A DNA stretch of 64,000 nucleotides, taken from NCBI RefSeq assembly GCF_000350485.1, contig NZ_AORV01000031.1, positions 62,001 through 126,000 on the forward strand, read 5' to 3'. The notes below the pieces were generated by a model. It was not told the origin of the DNA. It worked only from the letters and a program-made list of their open reading frames with translations, and searched no databases. The stretch comes from Ruminiclostridium cellobioparum subsp. termitidis CT1112 (lineage in GTDB: Bacteria; Bacillota; Clostridia; Acetivibrionales; DSM-1351). Made by a program: the position numbers and the translations under genes. Positions 38,916 through 46,203 of this stretch are shown one piece after another (the stretch's first letter is position 1; each line of letters opens with the position of its first letter).

Positions 38916-39443
38916 CTACATAGTAACCAGTTCAGTTAATGATTCAATCCTGCCCTTAATACTTCCGTCGTAGACTTTGTCCCCGATAATTACCTTTATT
39001 CCTCCAATTATCGAAGGATCCACAACTTCTGTAACCTTTACCGCACTTGCATTATATTTTTTCCGGAACTTTTCTTTCAAAGAGCCGGTTTGACTTTCTT
39101 CAAGCGGAGCAGCCGTGATAATTTTCATATCCAGTATATTTGCCCTCTGGTCGGCAAGCCGCACAAACTGTTCAAAAATGCCGGGAAGTTCAACCACTCT
39201 CTGCTTTGCTATCAATAGCAGCATAAAGTTCAGCATTTTTGAGCTTAATTCGCCGTAGAATACATTTCTGACCAACCCCTGCTTTTTATCCAGCTTGACC
39301 CTTGGATCAGTTAAAAAACTCCGGAATTGCATATCAGAATTAAATATTTCCACAAGCTGTTCAAATTCCTGCCTGACACTACCTATATCGTCAAGTGAAA
39401 GCTCCAATAATGCCTGGGCATATCTTTTCTCTACAAGCGGCAT
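38916..39443 (-). CDS. atpH: F1Fo ATP synthase subunit delta
   Basis: A 175-aa peripheral stalk connector. It has the six-helix N-terminal domain (KRYAQALLEL, FLTDPRV) and the conserved C-terminal DPSIIGGIKVIIGDKVYDGSI segment. Its ATG overlaps the atpF stop by one base (TAATG), which indicates translational coupling. Confidence 0.97.
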   Translation of the reverse strand: MPLVEKRYAQALLELSLDDIGSVRQEFEQLVEIFNSDMQFRSFLTDPRVKLDKKQGLVRNVFYGELSSKMLNFMLLLIAKQRVVELPGIFEQFVRLADQRANILDMKIITAAPLEESQTGSLKEKFRKKYNASAVKVTEVVDPSIIGGIKVIIGDKVYDGSIKGRIESLTELVTM

Positions 39444-39928
39444 TATGCTGCACCTGCCTCATCTATAAATTTGTCAACCATACTCTTGTTTGATTCGGTA
39501 TCCATATTGGCCTGAACAACCTTTGTAGCAGCGGTAATAGCCAGTGCGGCAATCTGCTGTCTTACCTGACGAAGCATTTCCGCCCTTTCGCGCTCTACAT
39601 CCTGACGGCCTTTTTCAACAATAACCAGCGCATCTTTTTTGGCATTTACAATTATCTCGTCATATTCACGTGTAGCTTTAATTCTTGCTTCATTCAAAAG
39701 CTTATCGCTTTCTTCCCTGATTTTCTTTATCTGCTCTTCATAATTTTTTCTTGACTCCGCCGCTTCAAGTTTTGCCTGGTCCGCATCCTTCAAAGCCTGC
39801 TCTATGGAATTTTTCCTGTTTTCCATGAACTCTGTGACAGGTTTAAACAAAAACTTTTTCATGAAGAAGAACAATATCAACAGGTTTAATGCAACAAAAA
39901 TAAATGTATATTTTTCAGGCATTAACAT
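39443..39928 (-). CDS. atpF: F1Fo ATP synthase subunit b
   Basis: A 161-aa stator subunit with a single N-terminal membrane helix (residues ~7-24). A long charged coiled coil (NRKNSIEQALKDADQAKLEA onward) dimerises and holds F1. It is separated from atpE by 495 bases, which is unusual for this operon; the gap is described separately. The ribosome site is weak (AAAGGCG about 13 bases before the ATG). Confidence 0.96.
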   Translation of the reverse strand: MLMPEKYTFIFVALNLLILFFFMKKFLFKPVTEFMENRKNSIEQALKDADQAKLEAAESRKNYEEQIKKIREESDKLLNEARIKATREYDEIIVNAKKDALVIVEKGRQDVERERAEMLRQVRQQIAALAITAATKVVQANMDTESNKSMVDKFIDEAGAA

Positions 39929-40165
39929 ATAATTATCATTCGCCTTTCTGGCTCACAGAAATTTAATATGCACGCACCTATAGCGAGCCGTATAGGGTGG
40001 TAAATATACTTCACTCCGCATATATTCCGCATAATCATCTATACGATATAACGGCGTCATTATATTCGTGGAGGCTGGAGGACAAATCGTCTCGGTGTGA
40101 TCATTGATCGATATTGTCATATATATAATAGCAAGGAATATCAACCATGCTTTATAAACACTGCC

Positions 40166-40241
40166 ATATCTGTGAAAGGCGTTAGACTGCCGAAGTATAT
40201 GTACTCATATCCCCTGGTATTTTAATACCTTTCACAGATAT
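40166..40241. repeat. 76-base inverted-repeat element
   Basis: Perfect 14-bp terminal arms ATATCTGTGAAAGG (40166-40179) and CCTTTCACAGATAT (40228-40241) enclose 48 bases. It sits five bases from the neighbouring MITE-like element within the atp operon. Confidence 0.75.
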
Positions 40242-40245
40242 CCTC

Positions 40246-40407
40246 AGAGCCTGTTTAAGATTTCATTGTGCCCGTCATTTTGGCGGATTTTGCGCCATGC
40301 CACGTTAAATTTTCTTGCAATAAACAAATTATTACCTCGAAAATTTGCCTTGCCTGACACAAAATCTACCTATAATGCCAGACACAAGCAGATATTAAAC
40401 AGGCTCT
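40246..40407. mobile_element. MITE-like element with 13-bp terminal inverted repeats
   Basis: Ends AGAGCCTGTTTAA (40246-40258) and TTAAACAGGCTCT (40395-40407) are perfect inverted repeats around 136 bases with no coding potential. Size and ends fit a miniature inverted-repeat transposable element or the remnant of an insertion sequence. I see no clear target-site duplication and cannot assign a transposase family. Confidence 0.6.
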
Positions 40408-40423
40408 TACACTGTAGACCATA

Positions 40424-40654
<231 letters not shown>

Positions 40655-40666
40655 TTATTCACCCCC

Positions 40667-41389
40667 TTATTCTAATACCTCTGCAATATATAGTGAAGTT
40701 AAAAACATAAACACATATGCTTGAAGTATCCCGTCAAACAAATCAAAATAAATACTTAGTGCTGCCGGTACTACCGGAGGCATTGCCATGTAAATCAGCT
40801 CCATTACTATGAACGCACCCAGTATGTTGCCAAAAAGACGCAAAGCGAGAGATAAAGGTTTTATACCATAATCCAGTATCTTGAAGGGTAACATCATTGG
40901 GATAGGTTCAACAAAGCTTTTCAGCCACCCGCTCATCTTCTTGTACCTGATGCCTGCATAAATAACCACACAAATTGACATAATTGCCATACATGCAGTT
41001 ACATTGATGTTTCTGGTAGGAGGTCTGAATTTAAAACCTTCTCCCGGAATAACATTAAATATGGAAACTGTGTTGGCAAAAATAAGGAACAAAAAGATAG
41101 TACCCAAATACGGTGCAAATGCCTTCCAATGATGTTCTCCGATTGCATCTTTTGCAATATTATTTATCAATTCCACTATGATTTCTGCAACATTTTGTTT
41201 CTTGTTCGGTACGGCTGAAAGCTTACGGGTAAGGAATATGCTGAAAAATATCAGTACCGCCATTATAACCCACATCACAACTACAACATCAGATACCGGT
41301 ATTTCCAGACCCGGCAGTTTTATTGTAAACACATTATGTGGCTCCATTGCCTCTACAAGCCTGTCGCTCATACTTACTTCTTCATGCAT
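40667..41389 (-). CDS. atpB: F1Fo ATP synthase subunit a
   Basis: A 240-aa membrane stator with five to six helices forming the ion half-channels. The essential Arg lies in SLALRLFGNILGAF. The N-terminus is short, as in Clostridia. An AGAAGGTG ribosome site precedes the ATG, which follows the atpI stop by one base. Confidence 0.97.
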   Translation of the reverse strand: MHEEVSMSDRLVEAMEPHNVFTIKLPGLEIPVSDVVVVMWVIMAVLIFFSIFLTRKLSAVPNKKQNVAEIIVELINNIAKDAIGEHHWKAFAPYLGTIFLFLIFANTVSIFNVIPGEGFKFRPPTRNINVTACMAIMSICVVIYAGIRYKKMSGWLKSFVEPIPMMLPFKILDYGIKPLSLALRLFGNILGAFIVMELIYMAMPPVVPAALSIYFDLFDGILQAYVFMFLTSLYIAEVLE

Positions 41390-41390
41390 T

Positions 41391-41789
41391 CTATTTCACC
41401 TTCTGTCCATAGTGATTTTGTGTAATTCCAAAAGCCTCTGTTATGGCATTTACCATAATCACAAACAGGATTGAAAGTATTCCGCCCAGTACAGCCAGAA
41501 AGGCATGCACTCCAAATTGCATGGCAAAAACTACTGTTATTCCTATTATGACTAAGTTTAGCAAATATATTACAATATTTATTGCTATTGCTTTCTTTTT
41601 ATTCGCCCCACTTAGTAAATGCCCGAGCACGGATTCAAGAACTGCAAATCTTAACAACGATATTAATACGCCGATAGTGAGAGCTGCAATCATTATAATC
41701 CGATGACCGCTGAATATCATACATATTATAAGAGCAATTGCATAAAAAATACAAACTCTTTTTACAAAAAATTTTAAAATGTTACTCAT
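41391..41789 (-). CDS. atpI: ATP synthase subunit I (AtpI)
   Basis: A 132-aa small membrane protein with four hydrophobic helices, in the usual first position of the atp operon. Family members assist c-ring assembly or Mg2+ supply. The start is uncertain: I use the ATG at 41789, while a TTG nine codons upstream overlaps a GGAG sequence. Confidence 0.85.
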   Translation of the reverse strand: MSNILKFFVKRVCIFYAIALIICMIFSGHRIIMIAALTIGVLISLLRFAVLESVLGHLLSGANKKKAIAINIVIYLLNLVIIGITVVFAMQFGVHAFLAVLGGILSILFVIMVNAITEAFGITQNHYGQKVK

Positions 41790-41873
41790 TATCGTTTTTT
41801 TATACAATCTCCGCAATTAGTTGTTAAGTTTCTACTTAAAAATTACGATACTTATTTAGGTTTATTTCTAACC

Positions 41874-41902
41874 ATGCTATGTTGGGAAATTGTACATAGC
41901 AT
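41874..41902 (-). promoter_or_regulatory. Stem-loop in atp operon leader
   Basis: Arms ATGCTATG and CATAGCAT (41874-41881 and 41895-41902) flank a 13-base loop. The hairpin starts a few bases after the predicted transcription start of the atp operon, so it may protect the mRNA 5' end or serve as a binding site. Confidence 0.45.
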
Positions 41903-41913
41903 AAATTAGTTCA

Positions 41914-41942
41914 ATAATAGCACAGTGAAAAAGGTAAATCAA
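41914..41942 (-). promoter_or_regulatory. Sigma-A promoter of the atp operon
   Basis: Minus strand reads TTGATT, 17 bases, TATTAT, with TG one base before the -10 (extended -10). It lies ~125 bases upstream of atpI in the divergent gap with motA, the only non-coding space upstream of the operon. Confidence 0.65.
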
Positions 41943-42029
41943 TGGCCCTTTGACGAAAAGTGCATAAGTCAGCTTCGAATTATTAGTATAACTTGCACAA
42001 AAGAATTTACAATCAGGAGTGGTTAAAAT

Positions 42030-42845
42030 ATGGATATTACAACCATTATAGGTTTGATTTTAGGTTTAGGCGGAGTAGTTATGGGATATCTTGAAGAAGG
42101 TCATTTCGACCTGTCCCTTCTTGGCGGGCTATGGGGTCCGGGTCCCTTTCTAATTGTTTTTGTCGGAGGTTTCGGAGCGACTCTCGTGGGCTTTCCCTTA
42201 TCTGAGTTCAAGAAAATGTTATCTACTCTTTCCATGTTGTTTACTCAAAAGAATTACAATGAAATCGATATCATCAACGAGTTGGCCGATCTTTCCGAAA
42301 AAGCAAGAAAAGACGGATTGCTGAGTTTGGAGCAGGATGCTCAAACCAACAAAAATGATTTGATACGGAAAGGCCTGGCTTTGGTTGTGGATGGTATAGA
42401 AACCGAAGTAATTAAAGATATACTGGCCAGAGAAACCGAACTGCAGGGCGAAATATACGAATCAGGCGCAAAGATTTTTGAAGCCATGGGTGGAACGTGG
42501 CCTGCCATGGGTGTTTGCGGAACAGTTATGGGAATGCTGAGCATATTGAAGGATCTTAGCGACCCTCTGGCTCTGGGGCCTAAAATTGCAGGTGCGTTCA
42601 TTGCCACCATGTACGGTGTTGCTTTCGCCAATCTTTTATGGCTGCCTTTCGGCAATAAGATCAAAGTTAAGGCAGCCCGTGAAACTATGATAAATGAACT
42701 GATCATAGAAGGCCTCTTATCAATTCAGGCCGGTGAAAATCCACGTATAATTAAGGAAAAGCTCAACCTTAACCTTATGGAAAAACTGAACGGTAAGAAG
42801 GAAAAAGAGGATGCTGCAATTGCTGAAGAAGGAGTTGAGGCATAG
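42030..42845 (+). CDS. motA: Flagellar motor stator protein MotA
   Basis: A 271-aa inner-membrane stator subunit with four hydrophobic helices (two near residues 1-60, two near 150-210) and a cytoplasmic loop rich in charged residues that contacts FliG. The segment EAMGGTWPAMGVCGTVMGML carries the conserved proline of helix 3. An AGGAGTGG ribosome site precedes the ATG. It is transcribed divergently from the atp operon and is followed two bases later by motB. Confidence 0.95.
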   Translation: MDITTIIGLILGLGGVVMGYLEEGHFDLSLLGGLWGPGPFLIVFVGGFGATLVGFPLSEFKKMLSTLSMLFTQKNYNEIDIINELADLSEKARKDGLLSLEQDAQTNKNDLIRKGLALVVDGIETEVIKDILARETELQGEIYESGAKIFEAMGGTWPAMGVCGTVMGMLSILKDLSDPLALGPKIAGAFIATMYGVAFANLLWLPFGNKIKVKAARETMINELIIEGLLSIQAGENPRIIKEKLNLNLMEKLNGKKEKEDAAIAEEGVEA

Positions 42846-42847
42846 GT

Positions 42848-43627
42848 ATGGCAAAGGAGAAGGTAGTAAAAGACAATAACGAACGATGGCTTTTGACTTA
42901 TGCAGACTTGATGAACCTCTTACTTATCCTCTTCATAATCTTATTTGCCATGAGCCAGGTGGATACGCAAAAGTTCCAGCAGCTGTCCCAGTCATTCAGT
43001 TCTATATTCGGTACCGGTTCCAATTCAGTTCTGCAGGGCAGCGGACAGGGTAACTCCCTGGTTGATTTTCCGGCTACAATGCCTTCGCCTGTGATTCCCT
43101 CTGAGATGGAAGACAAGCAAATAGAAGGTATAACCCGGGAAGTTAAGGAAATGGTTCAGGGTCAGGGGCTTGCAGGAAGCATTGATGTCAGGAAGCAGGA
43201 GCGCGGCGTCGTAATTTCGATAAATGAAAGACTTATTTTTAAATCGGGCAGATCTGACATAGAGAAGGAATCGGAAGACAAAGTGCTTAAAATAGGCAGG
43301 GATATCCTGGCTAATATACCAAACAAGCATATCCGAATTGAAGGACACACCGATAATATACCTATCAAAAGTCCTCTTTATCCGTCAAACTGGGAGCTGT
43401 CAAGTGCAAGAGCCACCAATGTTCTAAGAATTCTGGTGGAAAAGGCAGGTATTGATCCCAAGCTGATCTCGGCCGTCGGCTACGGCGAATTTACTCCTCT
43501 GGTTCCAAACGATTCAGATGCGAATCGTCAAAAGAACAGAAGAGTGGATATTGTAATCCTGACAGACGTCTCAAGCCAGGGTGAAGCAAGCAACGATGAC
43601 AATACCGCAGCGAATTTCAACAAGTAG
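42848..43627 (+). CDS. motB: Flagellar motor stator protein MotB
   Basis: A 259-aa partner of MotA. The single membrane helix begins with the motif TYADLMNLLLILFIILFAMS, whose Asp is the ion-carrying residue. A linker and an OmpA-type peptidoglycan-binding domain follow (IRIEGHTDNIPI, LSSARATNVLRIL, NRRVDIVI). The start lies two bases after the motA stop with no separate ribosome site beyond GGAG inside motA, so the pair is coupled. The Asp-only helix does not by itself tell H+ from Na+ use. Confidence 0.95.
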   Translation: MAKEKVVKDNNERWLLTYADLMNLLLILFIILFAMSQVDTQKFQQLSQSFSSIFGTGSNSVLQGSGQGNSLVDFPATMPSPVIPSEMEDKQIEGITREVKEMVQGQGLAGSIDVRKQERGVVISINERLIFKSGRSDIEKESEDKVLKIGRDILANIPNKHIRIEGHTDNIPIKSPLYPSNWELSSARATNVLRILVEKAGIDPKLISAVGYGEFTPLVPNDSDANRQKNRRVDIVILTDVSSQGEASNDDNTAANFNK

Positions 43628-43683
43628 TAGATACGGGATTAAAATAACACAGTTACCGGCATGCTGATATGCCGGTCTATAGG

Positions 43684-43720
43684 AAAACCTTGAAGCTCAC
43701 ATGAAAGCTTCAAGGTTTTT
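43684..43720. terminator. Bidirectional terminator after motB, overlapping the ferritin-like gene end
   Basis: Perfect 14-bp arms (43684-43697 and 43706-43719, AAAACCTTGAAGCT/AGCTTCAAGGTTTT) flank an 8-base loop with T-runs on both sides. One arm is inside the last codons of the opposing gene. A smaller hairpin (ACCGGCATGC..ATGCCGGT) lies just upstream at ~43656-43677. Confidence 0.88.
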
Positions 43721-44161
43721 TACATGTTTTTGTTCTTCAGAAATAATTTCAGAGATAAGCTTAATATTTACTGCGTTTGTATCAGTTTCAGCCTTTGAGA
43801 ATATATCCTGTATGCTTAAAAGTAAAGCAAGATTGTCCTTTTCAAAGTTCAGACAAAATTCCAGCAGGCTTTTCGGACTTTCGGTCCCAACTACCCGGCT
43901 GATCCCGGCATATTGAAATATTGCCGCCGATATCTTGTCATAAATAAAAAAGTCGATTTCTGTTTCAGGTTCTTTTTCCAGTTTGGCTTTGAGGGTCTGA
44001 TATATTTCAATATGTTTTTTCTCCTGATTGGCAAATATTTTTGCCATGGTTTTTATCTTATGCTGTACATCCTTCCTCCCGGTTATCCCCATAAACATGT
44101 CCTGCCCTGCCTGTTCAAGGGAAATGAACTTATCCAGCAAATCAACTATAGTGTACGCCAT
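43697..44161 (-). CDS. Ferritin-like/rubrerythrin-type diiron protein
   Basis: A 154-aa all-helical protein. Four helices carry the spacing expected of a ferritin-like diiron site: Glu in ISLEQAGQ, EKKH in helix 2, Glu in FEKDN in helix 3 and EEQKH in helix 4. There is no rubredoxin-like Cys domain, so it is the short form. It probably handles peroxide or iron in the cytoplasm, which is inference. The ATG at 44161 follows AGAGGTG. It lies beside the chemotaxis receptor gene and converges with motB. Confidence 0.8.
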   Translation of the reverse strand: MAYTIVDLLDKFISLEQAGQDMFMGITGRKDVQHKIKTMAKIFANQEKKHIEIYQTLKAKLEKEPETEIDFFIYDKISAAIFQYAGISRVVGTESPKSLLEFCLNFEKDNLALLLSIQDIFSKAETDTNAVNIKLISEIISEEQKHVKNLEAFM

Positions 44162-44238
44162 GCCTACTGCACCTCTCTCAATTCTTTCCTGATTCTTTCT
44201 CAATTCTCTCGATTATATCTCTTTTACAACTCTTCCGT

Positions 44239-46032
44239 CTACTGTTCCAGTTTGAATTTAGAAACATAGTTCATGAGATTCTCCGAATACTTCTTGGATT
44301 TATTGGCCTGTACCAGAAGTTCGTTTGCTCTTTCCTTTACCTGTACCGATCTTTGTGCTATATTGCTGGTACCTTCCGCTTCTTCGCTATTGGCGGAGGT
44401 TATTTCATTTATGGCTTTTATCATATTTGATATTGAAACATTGAGCTCCTCGGAGGTCCTGCTGAAGTCGGCTACCAGAAGGCTGAGATTTTCCGAATCC
44501 CTCTCATATTCACCCGATGCGTTCAGTATCATATCAAAGTCGCGCTTGACAGTGGTGTCGATAAAATCCAGCAGCTCTGAGGAGTTGTCCGACAAATTGG
44601 AGACCGAACCTGTAACCTGCCTGATTATACCGGTTATTTTATTTGCCGTATTTTTTGAATCCTCCGCAAGCACTCTTATTTCATCGGCAACAACGGCAAA
44701 GCCCTTGCCCGCTTCTCCCGCTCTGACAGCTTCAATGGAAGCATTGAGCGCTAAAAGATTTGTCTGGCTTGTAATCTGCAGTATCACATCAGCCAATTCA
44801 TTGATTCTCTTAACTGATTCAGCTTCCAGGAGAGCCTTCTCAAGGTTTTTTCTCGACTTGCCTATTATTTGTGTTCCGTCTATTATAGCATTGCTGATAT
44901 TTTCTTTCAAATCTTTTGCCCTTTTACTGATTTCTATTACGTGTCTCTCGCTCTCCTGGGCTTTACCGGCTATCAAATCCACGGCTGTTCCTATTTCTAC
45001 AGCGGTGGCATACATCTCCTGGGTCGACGCTGCCGTCTCCTCCATGCCGGCCGATAATTCCTCAGTTGTCTCTGAAACTTCCTCTATCAATTTGTTCATC
45101 ATGGTCATCTGCTCTCTTACATTGTCGGCTGAGGCGTCAATATTTGCAGATTCGCTCATTACACCGTTAATAAAGCCTTTGACCTGCATAGACATCTCAT
45201 TTAAGGTATTGGCGAGGATTCCGATTTCATCCCTGGACTTCAGCCGGATTTCCTGTATGCTTATCTGTCCGTCTTCATCCTTTTCAAAGGCTTTGACAAT
45301 TTTGACAATAGGCTCCGAAAGTTTTCTGCTGAGTGCCAGCCCTACAAAAATCATAGCTATTATTGAAAGCCCCAGGAATATAAGTATACCTAAAATATTT
45401 TCGGTAAGGTTCCTGTTCAGTTCGACACCCTTTTCACTTACAATGTTCTGGATATCATCCACGTAATTTCCTGTGCTCACTATCCAATTCCATGGCTTGA
45501 ACAATTTTGAGTAAGCCCTTTTTTGAGTCAGCCTGTCGGTACCCGCATCCTCCGGCTTTTCCCACATGTAATCGGTATATCCCGACCTTTGGTTGTCGGC
45601 AGCCGCTTCAATAATCTCCCGTATAAGCTTCACACCATTGGGATCGGTTATGTCAAGCCTGTTTTTTCCCTCGTCTTCAGGCTTAACGGGGTGAGCAACA
45701 AGAACTCCCGAAGTGTCGTCTATCCAAAAATAGCCGTCATTGCCGTATTTCAATTTCTTGATTATTCTTTTTGCAGTTTCCTGTGCCTCCTTTTCCGGCA
45801 TTAAACCTTCTTTATAGGCATCATGATATGATTCAAGTATAGTTATTGCAGCCTCTACTTCATTTTTAATCATATTGTCGTAATCACTGAACAGCATTTT
45901 TTCAACCGCTGCTGTTTCCGATTTATTCAGTTGAATTAAATTAAAAATAACATATGTACTTAAAAAAACAATGAAAAGTGTGGATGTAATCAAAAATGTA
46001 CCCAGTATCCTGTATTTAATTTTTTTAGTCAT
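44239..46032 (-). CDS. Methyl-accepting chemotaxis protein
   Basis: A 597-aa chemoreceptor. Membrane helix 1 (~10-32), an extracellular single Cache-type sensor (contains [17 protein letters not shown] and [14 protein letters not shown]), membrane helix 2 (~215-238), HAMP, then a long signalling coiled coil. The hairpin tip [20 protein letters not shown] binds CheA/CheW. The sCache type often senses small organic acids; the ligand here is unknown. GGGAGG lies before the ATG. Confidence 0.95.
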   Translation of the reverse strand: MTKKIKYRILGTFLITSTLFIVFLSTYVIFNLIQLNKSETAAVEKMLFSDYDNMIKNEVEAAITILESYHDAYKEGLMPEKEAQETAKRIIKKLKYGNDGYFWIDDTSGVLVAHPVKPEDEGKNRLDITDPNGVKLIREIIEAAADNQRSGYTDYMWEKPEDAGTDRLTQKRAYSKLFKPWNWIVSTGNYVDDIQNIVSEKGVELNRNLTENILGILIFLGLSIIAMIFVGLALSRKLSEPIVKIVKAFEKDEDGQISIQEIRLKSRDEIGILANTLNEMSMQVKGFINGVMSESANIDASADNVREQMTMMNKLIEEVSETTEELSAGMEETAASTQEMYATAVEIGTAVDLIAGKAQESERHVIEISKRAKDLKENISNAIIDGTQIIGKSRKNLEKALLEAESVKRINELADVILQITSQTNLLALNASIEAVRAGEAGKGFAVVADEIRVLAEDSKNTANKITGIIRQVTGSVSNLSDNSSELLDFIDTTVKRDFDMILNASGEYERDSENLSLLVADFSRTSEELNVSISNMIKAINEITSANSEEAEGTSNIAQRSVQVKERANELLVQANKSKKYSENLMNYVSKFKLEQ

Positions 46033-46144
46033 TTAAAGGACCTCCCGATAATGATATTATAAATATGGCCACTATATTAGTTACCACAGTATGTTAAATT
46101 TTAAACACTTTACGACAAAATTCGTCATAATCAGATTTTCACGC

Positions 46145-46183
46145 AAAAAAAAGAAGCTGTTTTTGAAGCAGCCTCTTTTTTTT
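46145..46183 (-). terminator. Terminator after the TagO-MnaA gene
   Basis: Stem GAGGCTG/CAGCTTC (one wobble) flanked by runs of eight A and eight T, 20 bases after the stop codon. Confidence 0.88.
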
Positions 46184-46203
46184 CCGTAATTTAATATTTC
46201 TTT

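Larger units (their letters stand above)
39929..40423. other. 495-base non-coding gap between atpE and atpF
   Basis: No convincing gene is seen; short open frames here lack ribosome sites and family features. The gap contains a 76-base hairpin element (40166-40241) followed closely by a 162-base MITE-like element (40246-40407). The stretch 39953-40160 shows nothing I can identify beyond AT-rich sequence. Confidence 0.75.

Noticed and set aside
39953-40144. 63-codon minus-strand frame in the atpE-atpF gap
   Set aside because: No ribosome site, no hydrophobic or domain pattern, and sequence looks non-coding.
41935-41957. Possible sigma-28 promoter upstream of motA (TAAA then GACGAAAA)
   Set aside because: Spacing is 13 instead of 15 and the -10 matches poorly, so I do not claim it. 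The motA promoter remains unassigned.
44273-45466. 397-codon plus-strand frame opposite the chemoreceptor gene
   Set aside because: Long antisense frame created by the repetitive helical coding sequence of the receptor. Its translation is Ser/Leu/Ile-rich without a recognisable domain and has no ribosome site.
46033-46144. Search for a sigma-28 box upstream of the chemoreceptor gene
   Set aside because: A CCGATAAT-like string occurs only on the plus strand, the wrong orientation, and no matching -35 is present.
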